Part shown: one piece after another, positions 34,321 through 44,219 of the stretch
Layout of the letters: every line of letters begins with the position of its first letter
Numbering within the stretch: position 1 is the stretch's first letter
Source of the DNA: UBA4636 sp963650915
GTDB taxonomy: Bacteria > Bacillota > Clostridia > Christensenellales > Borkfalkiaceae
NCBI GenBank assembly: GCA_963650915.1
Contig: CAVJMJ010000005.1
Span: 1 to 64,000, forward strand
DNA length: 64,000 nt
Reading direction: 5' to 3'
The notes under the pieces: model-generated
The model's input: only the letters and a program-made list of their open reading frames with translations
The model's database searches: none
Told to the model about the DNA's origin: nothing
Made by a program: the position numbers and the translations under genes

Positions 34321-35028
34321 TTACCCTACCCAATAAACGAAACCGTCGTAAAATTTCAAGCCGATTTTACGGCATAAATTAAAAGACTTTTCGTTGCCGT
34401 AAACGATATGGCAAAAGGGCGTTATGTTTTTGGATAAACAATAATCGATATCTTTTTTTAAAAGTGCCGTGCCTATACCCAGTTTTCGGTAAGGCGGAAA
34501 TACTTCGAGCATTCCCATTGAAAGTTCGCTGTGAACGCCTATAAAGCCTGCAAGGACTCCGTTTACGTATGCACCGAACATTCCCCTTTCGTCTATTGCC
34601 GTTTTTACCTCGTTATAATCCATAGGCAAACGGTAATTTTCCAAAACAGCCTTTATATTATAATCGGTGGCAATCAATTTGTCAATCGTTATATCGAGAT
34701 TTTCGGGGATTTTTTCGTTATTTGCCCAAAAAGCCTGATAACACTTTTTAAAAACCTCTATTTTTAACTTGTTTTGAAGAAGTTTTGCCAAATTTTCGTC
34801 GGTACACATAAAGCAATACCCGCTATCTATAAGCGATAAAATTTTATCGTTTGCCAAACTATCGGTAACCGATATAAGAAATATTCCGTCGGTATTTTTA
34901 ACGACTACGGCGTTTTTTTCGGCATAAACCATCGTTGCATTTTTATCGTGTTTTAACACTTGAATAATGCCGACGTTTTTGTCAAAATTCTTTGATAACA
35001 GGCTTATAGCCTCACTTTTTGTCAACAT
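34321..35028 (-). CDS. GNAT-family N-acetyltransferase
   Basis: The C-terminal half (about 130-235) carries the GNAT fold: MFGAYVNGVLAGFIGVH, the acetyl-CoA site MLEVFPPYRKLGIGTALL (R/K-x-G-I-G-T) and a final CRKIGLKFYDGFVYW. The N-terminal 130 residues form a separate domain of unknown type. Its ATG overlaps the stop of the ABC exporter gene by one base, so the two are translationally coupled. Substrate unknown. Confidence 0.85.
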   Translation of the reverse strand: MLTKSEAISLLSKNFDKNVGIIQVLKHDKNATMVYAEKNAVVVKNTDGIFLISVTDSLANDKILSLIDSGYCFMCTDENLAKLLQNKLKIEVFKKCYQAFWANNEKIPENLDITIDKLIATDYNIKAVLENYRLPMDYNEVKTAIDERGMFGAYVNGVLAGFIGVHSELSMGMLEVFPPYRKLGIGTALLKKDIDYCLSKNITPFCHIVYGNEKSFNLCRKIGLKFYDGFVYWVG

Positions 35029-36905
35029 TAACTTCTTAAACCTCTTTCGTAAAGGTCTTTGTACACGCCGTTCTCTATTTTCAAAAGTTCGTTATGGCTA
35101 CCTCTTTCGACCACGCCTTTTTCGGTTATTACGATAATTTCGTCGGCGTTTTTTATGGTGGAAAGCCTATGTGCGACGACTATGGTAGTTCTGCCTTTAG
35201 ACAACTTTTCCAAACTATCCTGTATTTGAAGTTCGGTAACGTTATCGAGTGCGCTCGTTGCCTCGTCCAATATAAGTATGGGGGGATTTTTCAAAAAGGC
35301 TCTTGCAATGGAAACGCGTTGCTTTTGCCCGCCCGATAGTTTCACTCCCCTTTCGCCTACGTAGGTGTCGTAACCGTCGGGAAGCGAGCATATAAAGTCG
35401 TGAATGTTTGCAAGTTTTGCCGCTTTTATAATTTCATCGTCGCTTGCGTCCAAATTGCCGTAAGCGATATTTTCTTTAACGCTTCCGCCGTACAAAAAGA
35501 CGTCTTGCTGGACGATGCCGATGTTTCGGCGCAAATCTTTTAAAGCGATATTTTTTATGTCGATTGAGTCAATGTAAATTTTGCCTTCGTCGATATCGTA
35601 AAACCTCGGTATAAGATTACATAAAGTCGTTTTTCCGCCGCCCGACGGACCAACGAGTGCAACGGTTTCACCGCGGTTTATTTTAAGGGATAAATCGTTT
35701 ATGACGTTTTTCCTTCTCCCGCGGATATTTCCGACTCGCTCGTCTTCTTTTACGACCATGCCGTCATCTTTAATCTCGCCGTTTTCGCTTTCGTTTTTGC
35801 GATTATTTTCTTTCAAATCGTCCTCTTTTTCGTCTTTGCGGTAGGTAAAGGTTACGTGGTCGAAAACTATGTCGCCGTTAAGTTTGTCTACTTTGACGGG
35901 ATTTACAGCGTCTTTTTCCGGGGCGATTTTCATTATTTCGGAAAATCTCGCAAAACCGGTCAAACCTTCCTCTATCTGTTCAAAAAGGGTTACGAAGGTT
36001 CTGATGGGGTTTAAAAGCATGGAAATATACAAAATGTAAGCGGTCATATCGCCCACGTCGATTAAATCGAAACTGTAAAAAAGCCCGCCCGCAACGAGGG
36101 TTGCAAGATATAGAATATCCATGCACAACGTCATGCCGGTATGGAATTTACCCATTATTTTGTAATTCTTCTTTCTTACCTCTTTGTATTCTTCGTTGGT
36201 AACGGCGAATTTTTGAATTTCGTGATCTTCCGCCGTATACGACTTGGATACTCTGATGCCCGAAATCGAACTTTCAACGCTCGCGTTTATAGCGGCGGTT
36301 TTTTCCCTGCCCTCGGTAAAGGTGGCACGCATTTGCTTGCGTAAAGTAATTACCACGAAAAACATGGGCGGAAGAAGAGCAAATACGATAAGCGCGAGCC
36401 ACGGGTTAATCGTGGTTATCATGGCAAGAGAGCCAATAATTGCAAGCAATGATAAAAGCAAATCTTCGGGTCCGTGATGGGCAAGTTCTGAAATTTCGAA
36501 AAGGTCGTTGGTTACCCTCGACATAATAGAGCCTACTTTGGTTTCGTCGTAGTAGGAAAAGGGTAATTTTTCAAGATGGGTAAAAAGGGTTAAGCGCATA
36601 TCGCCTTGAATTCTTACGCCGACGGTATGCCCCCAGTAGGTTACGCAATAGTTTAATACGGCTTTTACTAAAAATATGCCGAGTAAAACGCCCGACCATA
36701 GCAAAATATCGTTTACGAGTTTATTTGGTGCGTAAACGTTTATTATACTGCGCGCAATCGTAGGATAAACGAGATTGCAAACTGTCATTAAAAAGGCGCA
36801 AGTCAAATCGAATATAAAAAGCCCTAAATGGGGTTTGTAGTATTTTGAAAATTCGCCGATGAGTTTTACTGCGGAATATTTTTTGGCTTTGTTCGTTTTA
36901 ATCAT
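35028..36905 (-). CDS. ABC exporter (fused permease-ATPase) with an unusual NBD insertion
   Basis: The 625 residues combine a six-helix exporter domain (about 20-320) with a nucleotide-binding domain: Walker A GPSGGGKT at 419-426, Q-loop QQDVFLYGG, signature LSGGQKQRVSIARAF, Walker B ILILDEATSALD and switch VAHRLST. It is a half-transporter that would form a dimer, exporting a drug, lipid or peptide. Between FTYR (353-356) and the start of strand NVINDLSL lies a charged insert of about 43 residues (K/D/E/N-rich), absent in typical relatives. It is co-transcribed with the GNAT gene. Confidence 0.93.
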   Translation of the reverse strand: MIKTNKAKKYSAVKLIGEFSKYYKPHLGLFIFDLTCAFLMTVCNLVYPTIARSIINVYAPNKLVNDILLWSGVLLGIFLVKAVLNYCVTYWGHTVGVRIQGDMRLTLFTHLEKLPFSYYDETKVGSIMSRVTNDLFEISELAHHGPEDLLLSLLAIIGSLAMITTINPWLALIVFALLPPMFFVVITLRKQMRATFTEGREKTAAINASVESSISGIRVSKSYTAEDHEIQKFAVTNEEYKEVRKKNYKIMGKFHTGMTLCMDILYLATLVAGGLFYSFDLIDVGDMTAYILYISMLLNPIRTFVTLFEQIEEGLTGFARFSEIMKIAPEKDAVNPVKVDKLNGDIVFDHVTFTYRKDEKEDDLKENNRKNESENGEIKDDGMVVKEDERVGNIRGRRKNVINDLSLKINRGETVALVGPSGGGKTTLCNLIPRFYDIDEGKIYIDSIDIKNIALKDLRRNIGIVQQDVFLYGGSVKENIAYGNLDASDDEIIKAAKLANIHDFICSLPDGYDTYVGERGVKLSGGQKQRVSIARAFLKNPPILILDEATSALDNVTELQIQDSLEKLSKGRTTIVVAHRLSTIKNADEIIVITEKGVVERGSHNELLKIENGVYKDLYERGLRS

Positions 36906-36940
36906 TTTTCACCGCGTTAGTTGAATGGTTTATCCACTAC

Positions 36941-36969
36941 AATATATCATAAAAAGGCTTATTTGTCCA
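36941..36969 (-). promoter_or_regulatory. Promoter of the ABC exporter operon
   Basis: TGGACA (36964-36969), 17-bp spacer and TATATT (36941-36946). It is divergent from the typA promoter. Confidence 0.65.
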
Positions 36970-37018
36970 TTTTTTTTAAGTAAAGCGACACTTTTTTTGT
37001 CACTTACAATCGTATTAT

Positions 37019-37048
37019 TTGACAAAACACGCAAATTTAAGTTATAAT
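37019..37048 (+). promoter_or_regulatory. Promoter of typA
   Basis: TTGACA (37019-37024), 18-bp spacer and TATAAT (37043-37048). A GAGG site precedes the ATG at 37086. Confidence 0.87.
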
Positions 37049-37085
37049 TTTTCTCGTTTTAGACCTTTTAGATTACGAGGACTTT

Positions 37086-38903
37086 ATGAAAAGAGAAGAC
37101 ATCAGAAATATTGCGATTATAGCGCACGTCGACCACGGCAAAACGACGCTCGTGGATCAACTTTTAAAACAAAGCCATATCTTCCGTACAAACGAAGTCG
37201 TTCAGGAAAGAGTTATGGACTCTAACGACATCGAGCGTGAAAGAGGTATTACCATTTTGGCGAAAAATACATCCGTTCACTATAAAGACGTAAAAATAAA
37301 CATTATCGATACCCCGGGACACGCCGACTTCGGCGGAGAGGTAGAGCGTATTTTGTCTATGGTTGACGGCGTTTTACTTTTGGTAGACGCAGTCGAGGGC
37401 TGTATGCCTCAGACGAGATTCGTTTTGAAAAAAGCACTCAATCTTAACAAAAAGCCTATCGTCGTTATAAACAAAGTGGATAAAGGCGGTGATATAGACG
37501 CCACCCTCGACGGTATAGTAGATTTGTTTTTGGACCTCGGCGCAAACGACGACCAACTCGGTTTCAAAACCGTTTACGCTTCGGCAAAGCAAGGTTGGGC
37601 GGCAATGAGCCTTGACGCACCCAGAGTGGATATAACGCCTATTTTCGACACTATTTTGGAAGAAATCCCCTGCCCGGAAGGTTCGAAAACGGAACCTTTG
37701 CAACTTATGATTTCCAACATCGATTACGACGAATACGTCGGTCGTATCGGCGTAGGTAAAATAATCCGAGGAACTTTAAACCAAAACCAACCCGTTTCCA
37801 TTTGCAGAACGGACGGAAGCGTAACGAAGGCAAAAGTTTCCTTCCTTTATCAGTTCGAAGGGCTTAAAAGAGTTGAAGTTCCGAGCGGTAAAATGGGCGA
37901 TATCGTTGCCGTAATATGTTCCGAAAAATTAAATATCGGCGAAACCGTTTGCGATAGCGATCACCCCGAAGCATTGCCCTTCGTTGCCATCGACGAGCCT
38001 ACTATTTCAATGATGTTCATGGTAAACAACAGCCCCTTTGCGGGAAAAGAAGGTAAATACGTTACATCCCGCCATTTAAGGGCAAGACTGTTTAAAGAGG
38101 TAGAAACCAACGTTTCGATGAGAATAGAAGAAACGGAATCCGCCGACACCTTTAAAGTTTACGGCAGAGGCGAACTGCACCTTTCCGTTCTTATAGAAAA
38201 CATGCGCAGAGAGGGTTACGAATTTCAGGTTTCACGCCCCAAGGTTATTTATAAAGAAATAAACGGAAGATGTTGCGAACCTATGGAAGACCTTGTTATC
38301 GAAGTCCCCGACGAATTCGTTGGTGCGGTTATGAATAAAATAGGCGCAAGAAAGGGCGAACTTCAAAATATGAGCATTAACCCGAGCGGTGAAACAAAAC
38401 TCGAGTTTAAAATTCCTTCACGCTGTCTAATAGGTTACAGATCGGAACTTTTGACCGATACGAAAGGCTTCGGCGTTATGAGCCACGTTTTCTCGGGCTA
38501 TGAAGAATACAAGGGCGACATTCAGGAAAGAACACGCGGAAGTTTGGTCGTATTCGAAACGGGCGTAACGACTCAATACGGGCTATTTAACGCTCAAGAA
38601 CGTTGTACACTTTTCGTAGGTCCCGGCTTAAACGTTTACGAAGGTATGATTGTAGGCGAAAACTCCCGTGAGGACGACCTTGCCGTCAACGTTTGCAAGC
38701 AAAAACATTTGACCAACAACCGTGCAAGCGGTAGCGAGGACGCACTTAAACTTACTCCCCCTACCACGCTCAGTTTGGAACAATGTATGGAATTTATCGC
38801 CGACGACGAACTTTTGGAAATTACCCCTAAAAACATTCGTCTAAGAAAGAAAATTTTGTCCAAAGAACTTCGTATGAAGGAATGGGCAAAAACGCATAGA
38901 TAA
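37086..38903 (+). CDS. typA: Ribosome-binding GTPase TypA/BipA
   Basis: TypA is a translational GTPase related to EF-G that helps 50S assembly and stress or cold adaptation. The GTPase motifs are G1 AHVDHGKTT, G3 DTPGHADFGGE, G4 NKVDKGG and SAKQGW, followed by EF-G-like domains and the BipA-specific C-terminal domain. Length (605) is standard. It is one of the few plus-strand genes in this half of the window and is followed by a strong terminator at 39033-39072. Confidence 0.98.
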   Translation: MKREDIRNIAIIAHVDHGKTTLVDQLLKQSHIFRTNEVVQERVMDSNDIERERGITILAKNTSVHYKDVKINIIDTPGHADFGGEVERILSMVDGVLLLVDAVEGCMPQTRFVLKKALNLNKKPIVVINKVDKGGDIDATLDGIVDLFLDLGANDDQLGFKTVYASAKQGWAAMSLDAPRVDITPIFDTILEEIPCPEGSKTEPLQLMISNIDYDEYVGRIGVGKIIRGTLNQNQPVSICRTDGSVTKAKVSFLYQFEGLKRVEVPSGKMGDIVAVICSEKLNIGETVCDSDHPEALPFVAIDEPTISMMFMVNNSPFAGKEGKYVTSRHLRARLFKEVETNVSMRIEETESADTFKVYGRGELHLSVLIENMRREGYEFQVSRPKVIYKEINGRCCEPMEDLVIEVPDEFVGAVMNKIGARKGELQNMSINPSGETKLEFKIPSRCLIGYRSELLTDTKGFGVMSHVFSGYEEYKGDIQERTRGSLVVFETGVTTQYGLFNAQERCTLFVGPGLNVYEGMIVGENSREDDLAVNVCKQKHLTNNRASGSEDALKLTPPTTLSLEQCMEFIADDELLEITPKNIRLRKKILSKELRMKEWAKTHR

Positions 38904-39791
38904 ATTATAGATGGGTAAATTATAGTTAGATAAAATTATTGATAAAATTATAGTAAATCATTTAGCGGTTGTCGCAAGGCGACTTGATAAATTTATAAGT
39001 AAACATAAGCAAGTAAATAACTTATAGATAGAAAATTTACGGGCTGTCGCGAATGCGACAGCCCGTAAATTTTGTTATTGATTATGTTTATTTATTTTTG
39101 GTTTTGTTTTGTTTTAATTATTGTTTTGATTTGATTATGTTTTTGTAATTATTTTTGGTTTTGGTTGGTTTTTGTTCTTATATTTGGTTTTAATTCTTAT
39201 TTTCGGCTTTATTTTTTTTATTTGGTTTTAATAATGAATGAGAAATTATAAAGAATGAATTAAGTGATGTGACGGGTGAATTGTTGCTTATGCAACGTGA
39301 CGATGCACCACTGATTTGCCAAAGCAAATCTTTTTTCACTTTATACAAAGAAGGCTAATAGGATTAAGAATTATATAGTCTTTCCTATTATATAAGCCGT
39401 CCAACCTCCTCAGTCGATTTCATCGACAGCTCCCCCCTACCAGGTGAAGCCTTTCTTCGACCTACCAAGTGAAGCCTATGAACACCTCCGAGGTGAAGAC
39501 TAACAAGGAATGGCGTATTATATAAAACAATCACCCCGTCGATTTCATCGACACCCCTCTTTGCACAAGGAAGGCAAAAGCGGAACGACAAATTATATAA
39601 TATGCGCAGCTTTGCCGCTGGATCCTTCGACAAGCTCAGGATGACCTGCGGACATCTGTTGTTTATCGAAAAATACAGGATGAACTGCGGATAGAATTAC
39701 TCCGAGGGGAAGGCTTCACTCATGCAAGGCTTCATATTGTGTGAAGGCTATAACGCCTACGCACCTTTACGAAAGGAAGGCTATGGCGGAG
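38904..39791. other. Low-complexity and dispersed-repeat intergenic region (0.9 kb)
   Basis: No gene is seen. After the typA terminator comes about 170 bp of strongly T/G-rich plus strand (39073-39240) with TTTGGTTTT words. Then comes the TTATATAAGCCGTCCAACCTC element (39388-39408), also at 42648, with hairpins such as GTCGATTTCATCGAC. Copy C of the dispersed family lies at 39590-39651 (AATTATATAATATGCGC, then GATCCTTCGACAAGCTCAGG at 39621-39640). Confidence 0.75.
39033..39072 (+). terminator. Strong hairpin after typA
   Basis: A perfect 18-bp stem (AAATTTACGGGCTGTCGC) with a GAAT loop, followed by a T-rich tract. A smaller relative (GTCGCAAGGCGAC) lies just before it at about 38970. Confidence 0.85.
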
Positions 39792-40460
39792 TTAATTATT
39801 CTTTTTTCTTGCGGAAAGGGGCGGTTGGTTGTTTACGTAAGTTTGCCAAACGTCGATGCGGTCGTCTTCGTCTATTTTACGAACGACTTTGGCGGGAACG
39901 CCCGCTACTATACTGTTTTCGGGAACGTCCTTCGTTACGACGGCACCTGCCGCGACTACGCTGTTTTTACCTATGGTAACGCCACCGCAAATTATTGCGC
40001 CCGAACATATCCAGCAACCGTCGTTAATGGTAATTTGCCCGGAAAATTCGAGGTCGTGTAGCCCGTCGGGATAGTTTGCGTTAAGTCTTTCTTCGGCGAT
40101 AAGCGGATGGTTGGGCGTTGCCAAAGTAACGTTTGCGCCTATCCATACGCCGTTGCCGAGAACTATGGGCGAAATGTCTAAAAATACGCAGTTATAATTG
40201 ACGAAACATTCCTTGCCGACGTGAATATTAACGCCGTACTCGCAATATAAAGGGGCAAAAACGGCAAGCCCGTTTTCTTTTGCCGAAGGAATAAGTTTTT
40301 CGAGAGTTTTTTGCTTTCTTTTTGTCTGCCACACGGGTATTTTGTTAAACTTGTCGCACAAAGTCAGTCCGCGCATATGCTGTTTTTCTATGTCTTTGCT
40401 TGCGGAATTATAAAGTTTTCCGCTTACCATGCGATCCCAATCGCTTATACCGTTATACAT
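39792..40460 (-). CDS. Hexapeptide-repeat O-acetyltransferase (maltose/galactoside acetyltransferase type)
   Basis: The enzyme transfers acetyl from acetyl-CoA to a sugar or similar acceptor. The N-terminal maltose-acetyltransferase helix region (MVSGKLYNSASKDI) is followed by a left-handed beta-helix with hexapeptide repeats, the catalytic ATPNHPL histidine region (about 115) and the closing GVPAKVVRKI. The 222 residues exceed the usual 185-200 by a polar C-terminal tail. It overlaps the truncated MATE gene by 8 bp. Confidence 0.92.
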   Translation of the reverse strand: MYNGISDWDRMVSGKLYNSASKDIEKQHMRGLTLCDKFNKIPVWQTKRKQKTLEKLIPSAKENGLAVFAPLYCEYGVNIHVGKECFVNYNCVFLDISPIVLGNGVWIGANVTLATPNHPLIAEERLNANYPDGLHDLEFSGQITINDGCWICSGAIICGGVTIGKNSVVAAGAVVTKDVPENSIVAGVPAKVVRKIDEDDRIDVWQTYVNNQPPLSARKKNN

Positions 40461-41397
40461 TGTTTAATACCTCCGAATTTTCTTGTTTTGTAAGATTTTT
40501 AACCCATAAATATTTTTTATAATGAATAAAGACTGCCGGTAGTTTTACCGATTCGTCGAGGTTCAGTATCAGAAACACCAAATAGACGGGTAACTTTAAT
40601 AAAAAGGCAGCAGTCGCCCCACAGGGTATAATTACGCACCACATTGTTACGGCGTCGCATTTTAACCCGAATTTTGTATCTCCGCCCGCGCAAAATATGC
40701 CTGCCACCGTAGAACTGTTTACGGCATACCCGACGAGGTTAAAAGAACAAATTATAAGCATTTTTTGTAAATATTCCGTTGCGGTTTGGCTTAAAGCGGT
40801 AAATTTTACGATTAACGGGCTTATTAAAAGTAATACTACCCCTGCCGTTAGACCGCTTATAAAGGCAATCAGACATATCTTTTTCCCGTAACTTTTGGCG
40901 GTGTCGAGATTACCCGCACCGAGTTCGTTACCGACGATGATACCTCCGCCCGATGCCACGCCCAACGAAAAGCACGCTACGAGGTTTTTTAAAATATTTG
41001 TTATCGAATTGGCGGCTACGGCGTCAGAACCTAAATGCCCCATTATGACCGAATACATCGTAAACCCTACCCCCCATACGATTTCGTTGCATAAAACGGG
41101 AGTGGTGTACTTCCAAAAATCACGTCGCAAATCTTTATCGTCGTTTAAAAAATAAGATCTTCTCAGTTTGGCTCTGTCTTTTTTTGCCGTTTCTGTTATG
41201 CACCAAATAACTTCGACCGCCTTTGAAATTACGGTAGCGAGAGCCGCACCCGCAATGCCGAGTTCGGGAAACCCGCATAAACCGAATATCAAAACAGCGT
41301 TTAAGCCGATGTTTATCAATACGCTTCGGAGTTTAGAGCAAATAATCGGGTTTAAGCGGTTTTTGCTTAGGGCGAAAACGTGGTTAAGATGCGACAT
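40453..41397 (-). pseudogene. MATE-family efflux transporter, 5'-truncated
   Basis: The 314 residues match the C-terminal two thirds of a MATE (MatE) transporter: six to eight membrane segments, with SVLINIGLNAVLIFGL at the start corresponding to the middle of the first half of a normal protein of about 450 residues. Four codons before the ATG the frame meets a stop, and no N-terminal half is found upstream (41398-41855 is noncoding with repeats). About 130-150 residues are thus missing. It is probably inactive, although the remaining frame is intact. Confidence 0.8.
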
Positions 41398-41855
41398 ACT
41401 TAGGACAAAAACTTAAAGTAATAGCAATATAGGGCGTGAGGTCGGGCGTAAAAATCACGCAGAATGTAGGGCGTGAGGTCGGGCGTAAAAATCACGCAGA
41501 ATGTAGGGCAAGATAATAGCATTAAAAACGGGCGGACTTACAAGCAATTCTTGTAAGTCCGTCGCCGTTTATTCTACAGTTAAAGTGTTTTTTGATTATT
41601 AACGACTTGAAAAATGTTTTTATGCTCCGTAATTAATTTTTAGTAAAAACGTTTTTCAGGTTCCGTATCTTCGTATAACAAAAGGCGTTTTCAAGTTCCG
41701 TAACCTATACAAAAAACTTTTCAAGTGCAGTTTATAACTTTTAGTAAAAACGGTTTCAAGATTATGTGTAGAGAGAAAAAACGAGCAAATCGCCGATTAG
41801 TTTACATATAGTAAAAAGTCTTTTTAAGATTATGTATAGAGAGGTCAAAATAAGC
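41398..41855. repeat. Gap with a 37-bp tandem duplication
   Basis: Two identical 37-bp units begin GGGCGTGAGGTCGGGCG at 41432 and 41469, with a third partial start. The rest (about 41560-41850) is AT-rich with several TTTTTCA(A)G(G)TT words and no gene. Remains of the missing MATE N terminus were not found. Confidence 0.85.
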
Positions 41856-42428
41856 CTACTCTTTATTTTTTTCTCGTCTACCGCGTTTTTTAATTATTTC
41901 GTAAATTGCTAAATCGTAAGTAGTGCCGTCCGCTTGCTTACCCTGCGAAGGAAGAATATCTGTAAGTTTAAGCCCGCATTTTTCGATTGATTCGGTGTAT
42001 CTCGTATTCAAAACGTCTTGTTTGACATAAACTTTGCGAATACCGACCTCTTTGAAAAGGAAGGCTATAACACGATGCAAAGCCTCTTCGGGATAATCTT
42101 TAATACACCACCTGTTGCCGATGCAATAGGAGATTTCGGCAACCTTGTCCTTTTCACCGATATTGACGACGCTTATCGAACCTATCGGGACATTGCCGTC
42201 TTTTAAACAAATTGCCCAATGATAAAAGGTAGGTTTGTCGTATTCTTTTATCCAAGAGGAGATAACAAGTTGTGTTTCTTCCACGGTTTTATGAGCAAGC
42301 CAAATTAAGTATTTCGTTGCTTCTGCGTCACTTGCCCAGTTGGAAAACATATCTTTTGCGTCGGTTGTTTTAAAACGACGAAGAATCAATCCGGCGGATT
42401 TTAAATTTTTCGTTCCTAAATGTTTCAT
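41856..42428 (-). CDS. GNAT-family N-acetyltransferase (RimJ/RimL-like)
   Basis: The 190-residue protein has the RimJ/RimL-like layout: LRRFKTTDAKDMFSNWASD at 17-35, VPIGSISVVNIGEKDKVAEISYCIG, and the acyl-CoA region YPEEALHRVIAFLFKE, with KCGLKLTDIL near the end. Known relatives acetylate ribosomal proteins or antibiotics; the substrate here is unknown. It is a single gene between repeat-rich gaps. Confidence 0.85.
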   Translation of the reverse strand: MKHLGTKNLKSAGLILRRFKTTDAKDMFSNWASDAEATKYLIWLAHKTVEETQLVISSWIKEYDKPTFYHWAICLKDGNVPIGSISVVNIGEKDKVAEISYCIGNRWCIKDYPEEALHRVIAFLFKEVGIRKVYVKQDVLNTRYTESIEKCGLKLTDILPSQGKQADGTTYDLAIYEIIKKRGRREKNKE

Positions 42429-42815
42429 GATTTGATACTCTTAAAGACTGCGGTTATAGAAATAATTAAGTAATTGCGGTCTTTTAATAATGAATTTTAT
42501 TTGAAATTTCAAAGGATTTTTATATTTTGAAATTTTACAAGCTTAATTTGACAAACCGATGTTCGGTGAAATATAGTTAACGCCGACTGCGCTACCTACC
42601 GTGGGGAAGGCTTTCAAGGATTGGCGAACTCTATATAAACTTTACAGTTATATAAGCCGTCCAACCTCATCCACCGCAAAGCGGTCCCCCTTCCGCCTCG
42701 GTCTTACGACCTTCGGGCTTCGGCTACAAACAGCGCACTGTGCTGTTTGCTTAACGCCTACGCACCCCTACCAGGTGAAGGCACGAGGTATTAAGAATTT
42801 ATGGTTGGGGAATTT
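42429..42815. repeat. Dispersed repeat element, second family
   Basis: A copy of TTATATAAGCCGTCCAACCTC is at 42648-42668, followed by CACCGCAAAGCGGTCCCCC, a hairpin, and ACCAGGTGAAGGC. It resembles 39388-39500. No gene is seen. Confidence 0.8.
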
Positions 42816-44219
42816 TTATTTTTTGCCGAAAAGACGTCTTACGAAGGAAGGAACGTCGGATTTGCGTTCGGGTTTTACGTTGGTTTCTTCGGGAGCGGTT
42901 TCCTTATAGGAATGCTCGCCCTCCCGACCCTCGTCGTAACGTTGATCTTCGTCGTAGCGTTGACCTTGGCTCATGGAATCGGTGTCGTAGCGTTGACCTT
43001 GGCTCATAGAATCCGAGCCGTAGCGAGATTGTCCGTTCGGGAAGGTCGGCTCGTAAGGTTTTCCGTTTCCTTGGTAACCGCCGTTTTGGTTCGATTGGGT
43101 ACGACCGCCGTTTTGGTTTAGACCGTCGTTTCTCGAAATGTTCATATATTCGGGATTACGATTGGAGTTTTCGCGTCTTTCGTTGGTTTCGGAGGCTTGC
43201 CCGAGGGTTTGACCGCGGTTAACGTTAAAGGCAAAATCGGGGCGAGGTTTCTGTTCGGATTCTTCGTCGTCAACCTTTTTGTCAAAGCCGGTCGCTATAA
43301 TGGTAATGATTATTTCCTCTTGCAAGTCGGGGTTAACGTTCATACCGAAGATAATATTTGCGGTAGGATCGATGATTTCCTGTACTCTGTCGGCTGCCTC
43401 TTTAACTTGCGACATAGATAAATCTTTGCCGCCGGTAACGTTCAAAATAATACCGTGCGCGCCTTCTATGGTAGTTTCGAGCAAAGGACTCGAAACCGCC
43501 TGACGAACGGCTTCTATAACTCTGTTTTCGCCCTTCGCCTTGCCTACGCCCATGTGCGCAAGACCTTGGTTTTTCAAAATGGTTCTTACGTCGGCAAAGT
43601 CAAGGTTGATAAGCGAGGGTGTAGCGATAAGGTCTGCTATACCGCAAATGCCTTGGCGGAGTGTGTCGTCCGCATACTTTAAGGCGTCGACGAAAGGAGT
43701 GTCGGGAGGAAGTGCCTCTAACAGTCTGTCGTTAGGAATAATGATGATGGTGTCTACGTATTTTGCTAAATTGGAAATACCTTTTTTGGCGTTTTGCTCA
43801 CGCTTTTTGCCTTCAAAATGGAAAGGTCTCGTGACGACGGCAACCGTTACGCAACCTGCGTCTTTTGCCGTTTTGGCAACGATGGGTGCCGCACCCGTAC
43901 CCGTTCCGCCGCCCATACCAGCGGCGATAAATAATAAATCAACCCCTTTGACTACTTCTTCGAGGGCTTTTTTGCTTTCTTCAGCCGATTGCTCGCCCAC
44001 GGCGGGATCTGCGCCCGCACCTAAACCTTTGGTAATGCCCGCACCGATTTGAATTCTGTTTTCTTCATCGCAAAGCGATAACATCAACGCTTGTTTGTCG
44101 GTGTTTACCGCAACGAATTCCGCGGTATCGACACCTAATTCTATCATTCTGTTTACGGCGTTGGAGCCTGCACCGCCTACGCCTATTACTTTAATTTTTG
44201 CCACGTTTTGAGTATACAT
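42816..44219 (-). other. ftsZ: Stand-alone FtsZ predicted from the internal start (467 residues)
   Basis: If translation starts at the internal ATG 44217-44219, the product is a normal FtsZ (MYTQNVAKIKVIGVGGAGSN...). The start is preceded by a perfect AGGAGG at 44228-44233 with an 8-nt spacer. Both may be made, the short form supplying ordinary ring protein. Direct evidence is not available from sequence alone. Confidence 0.65.
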
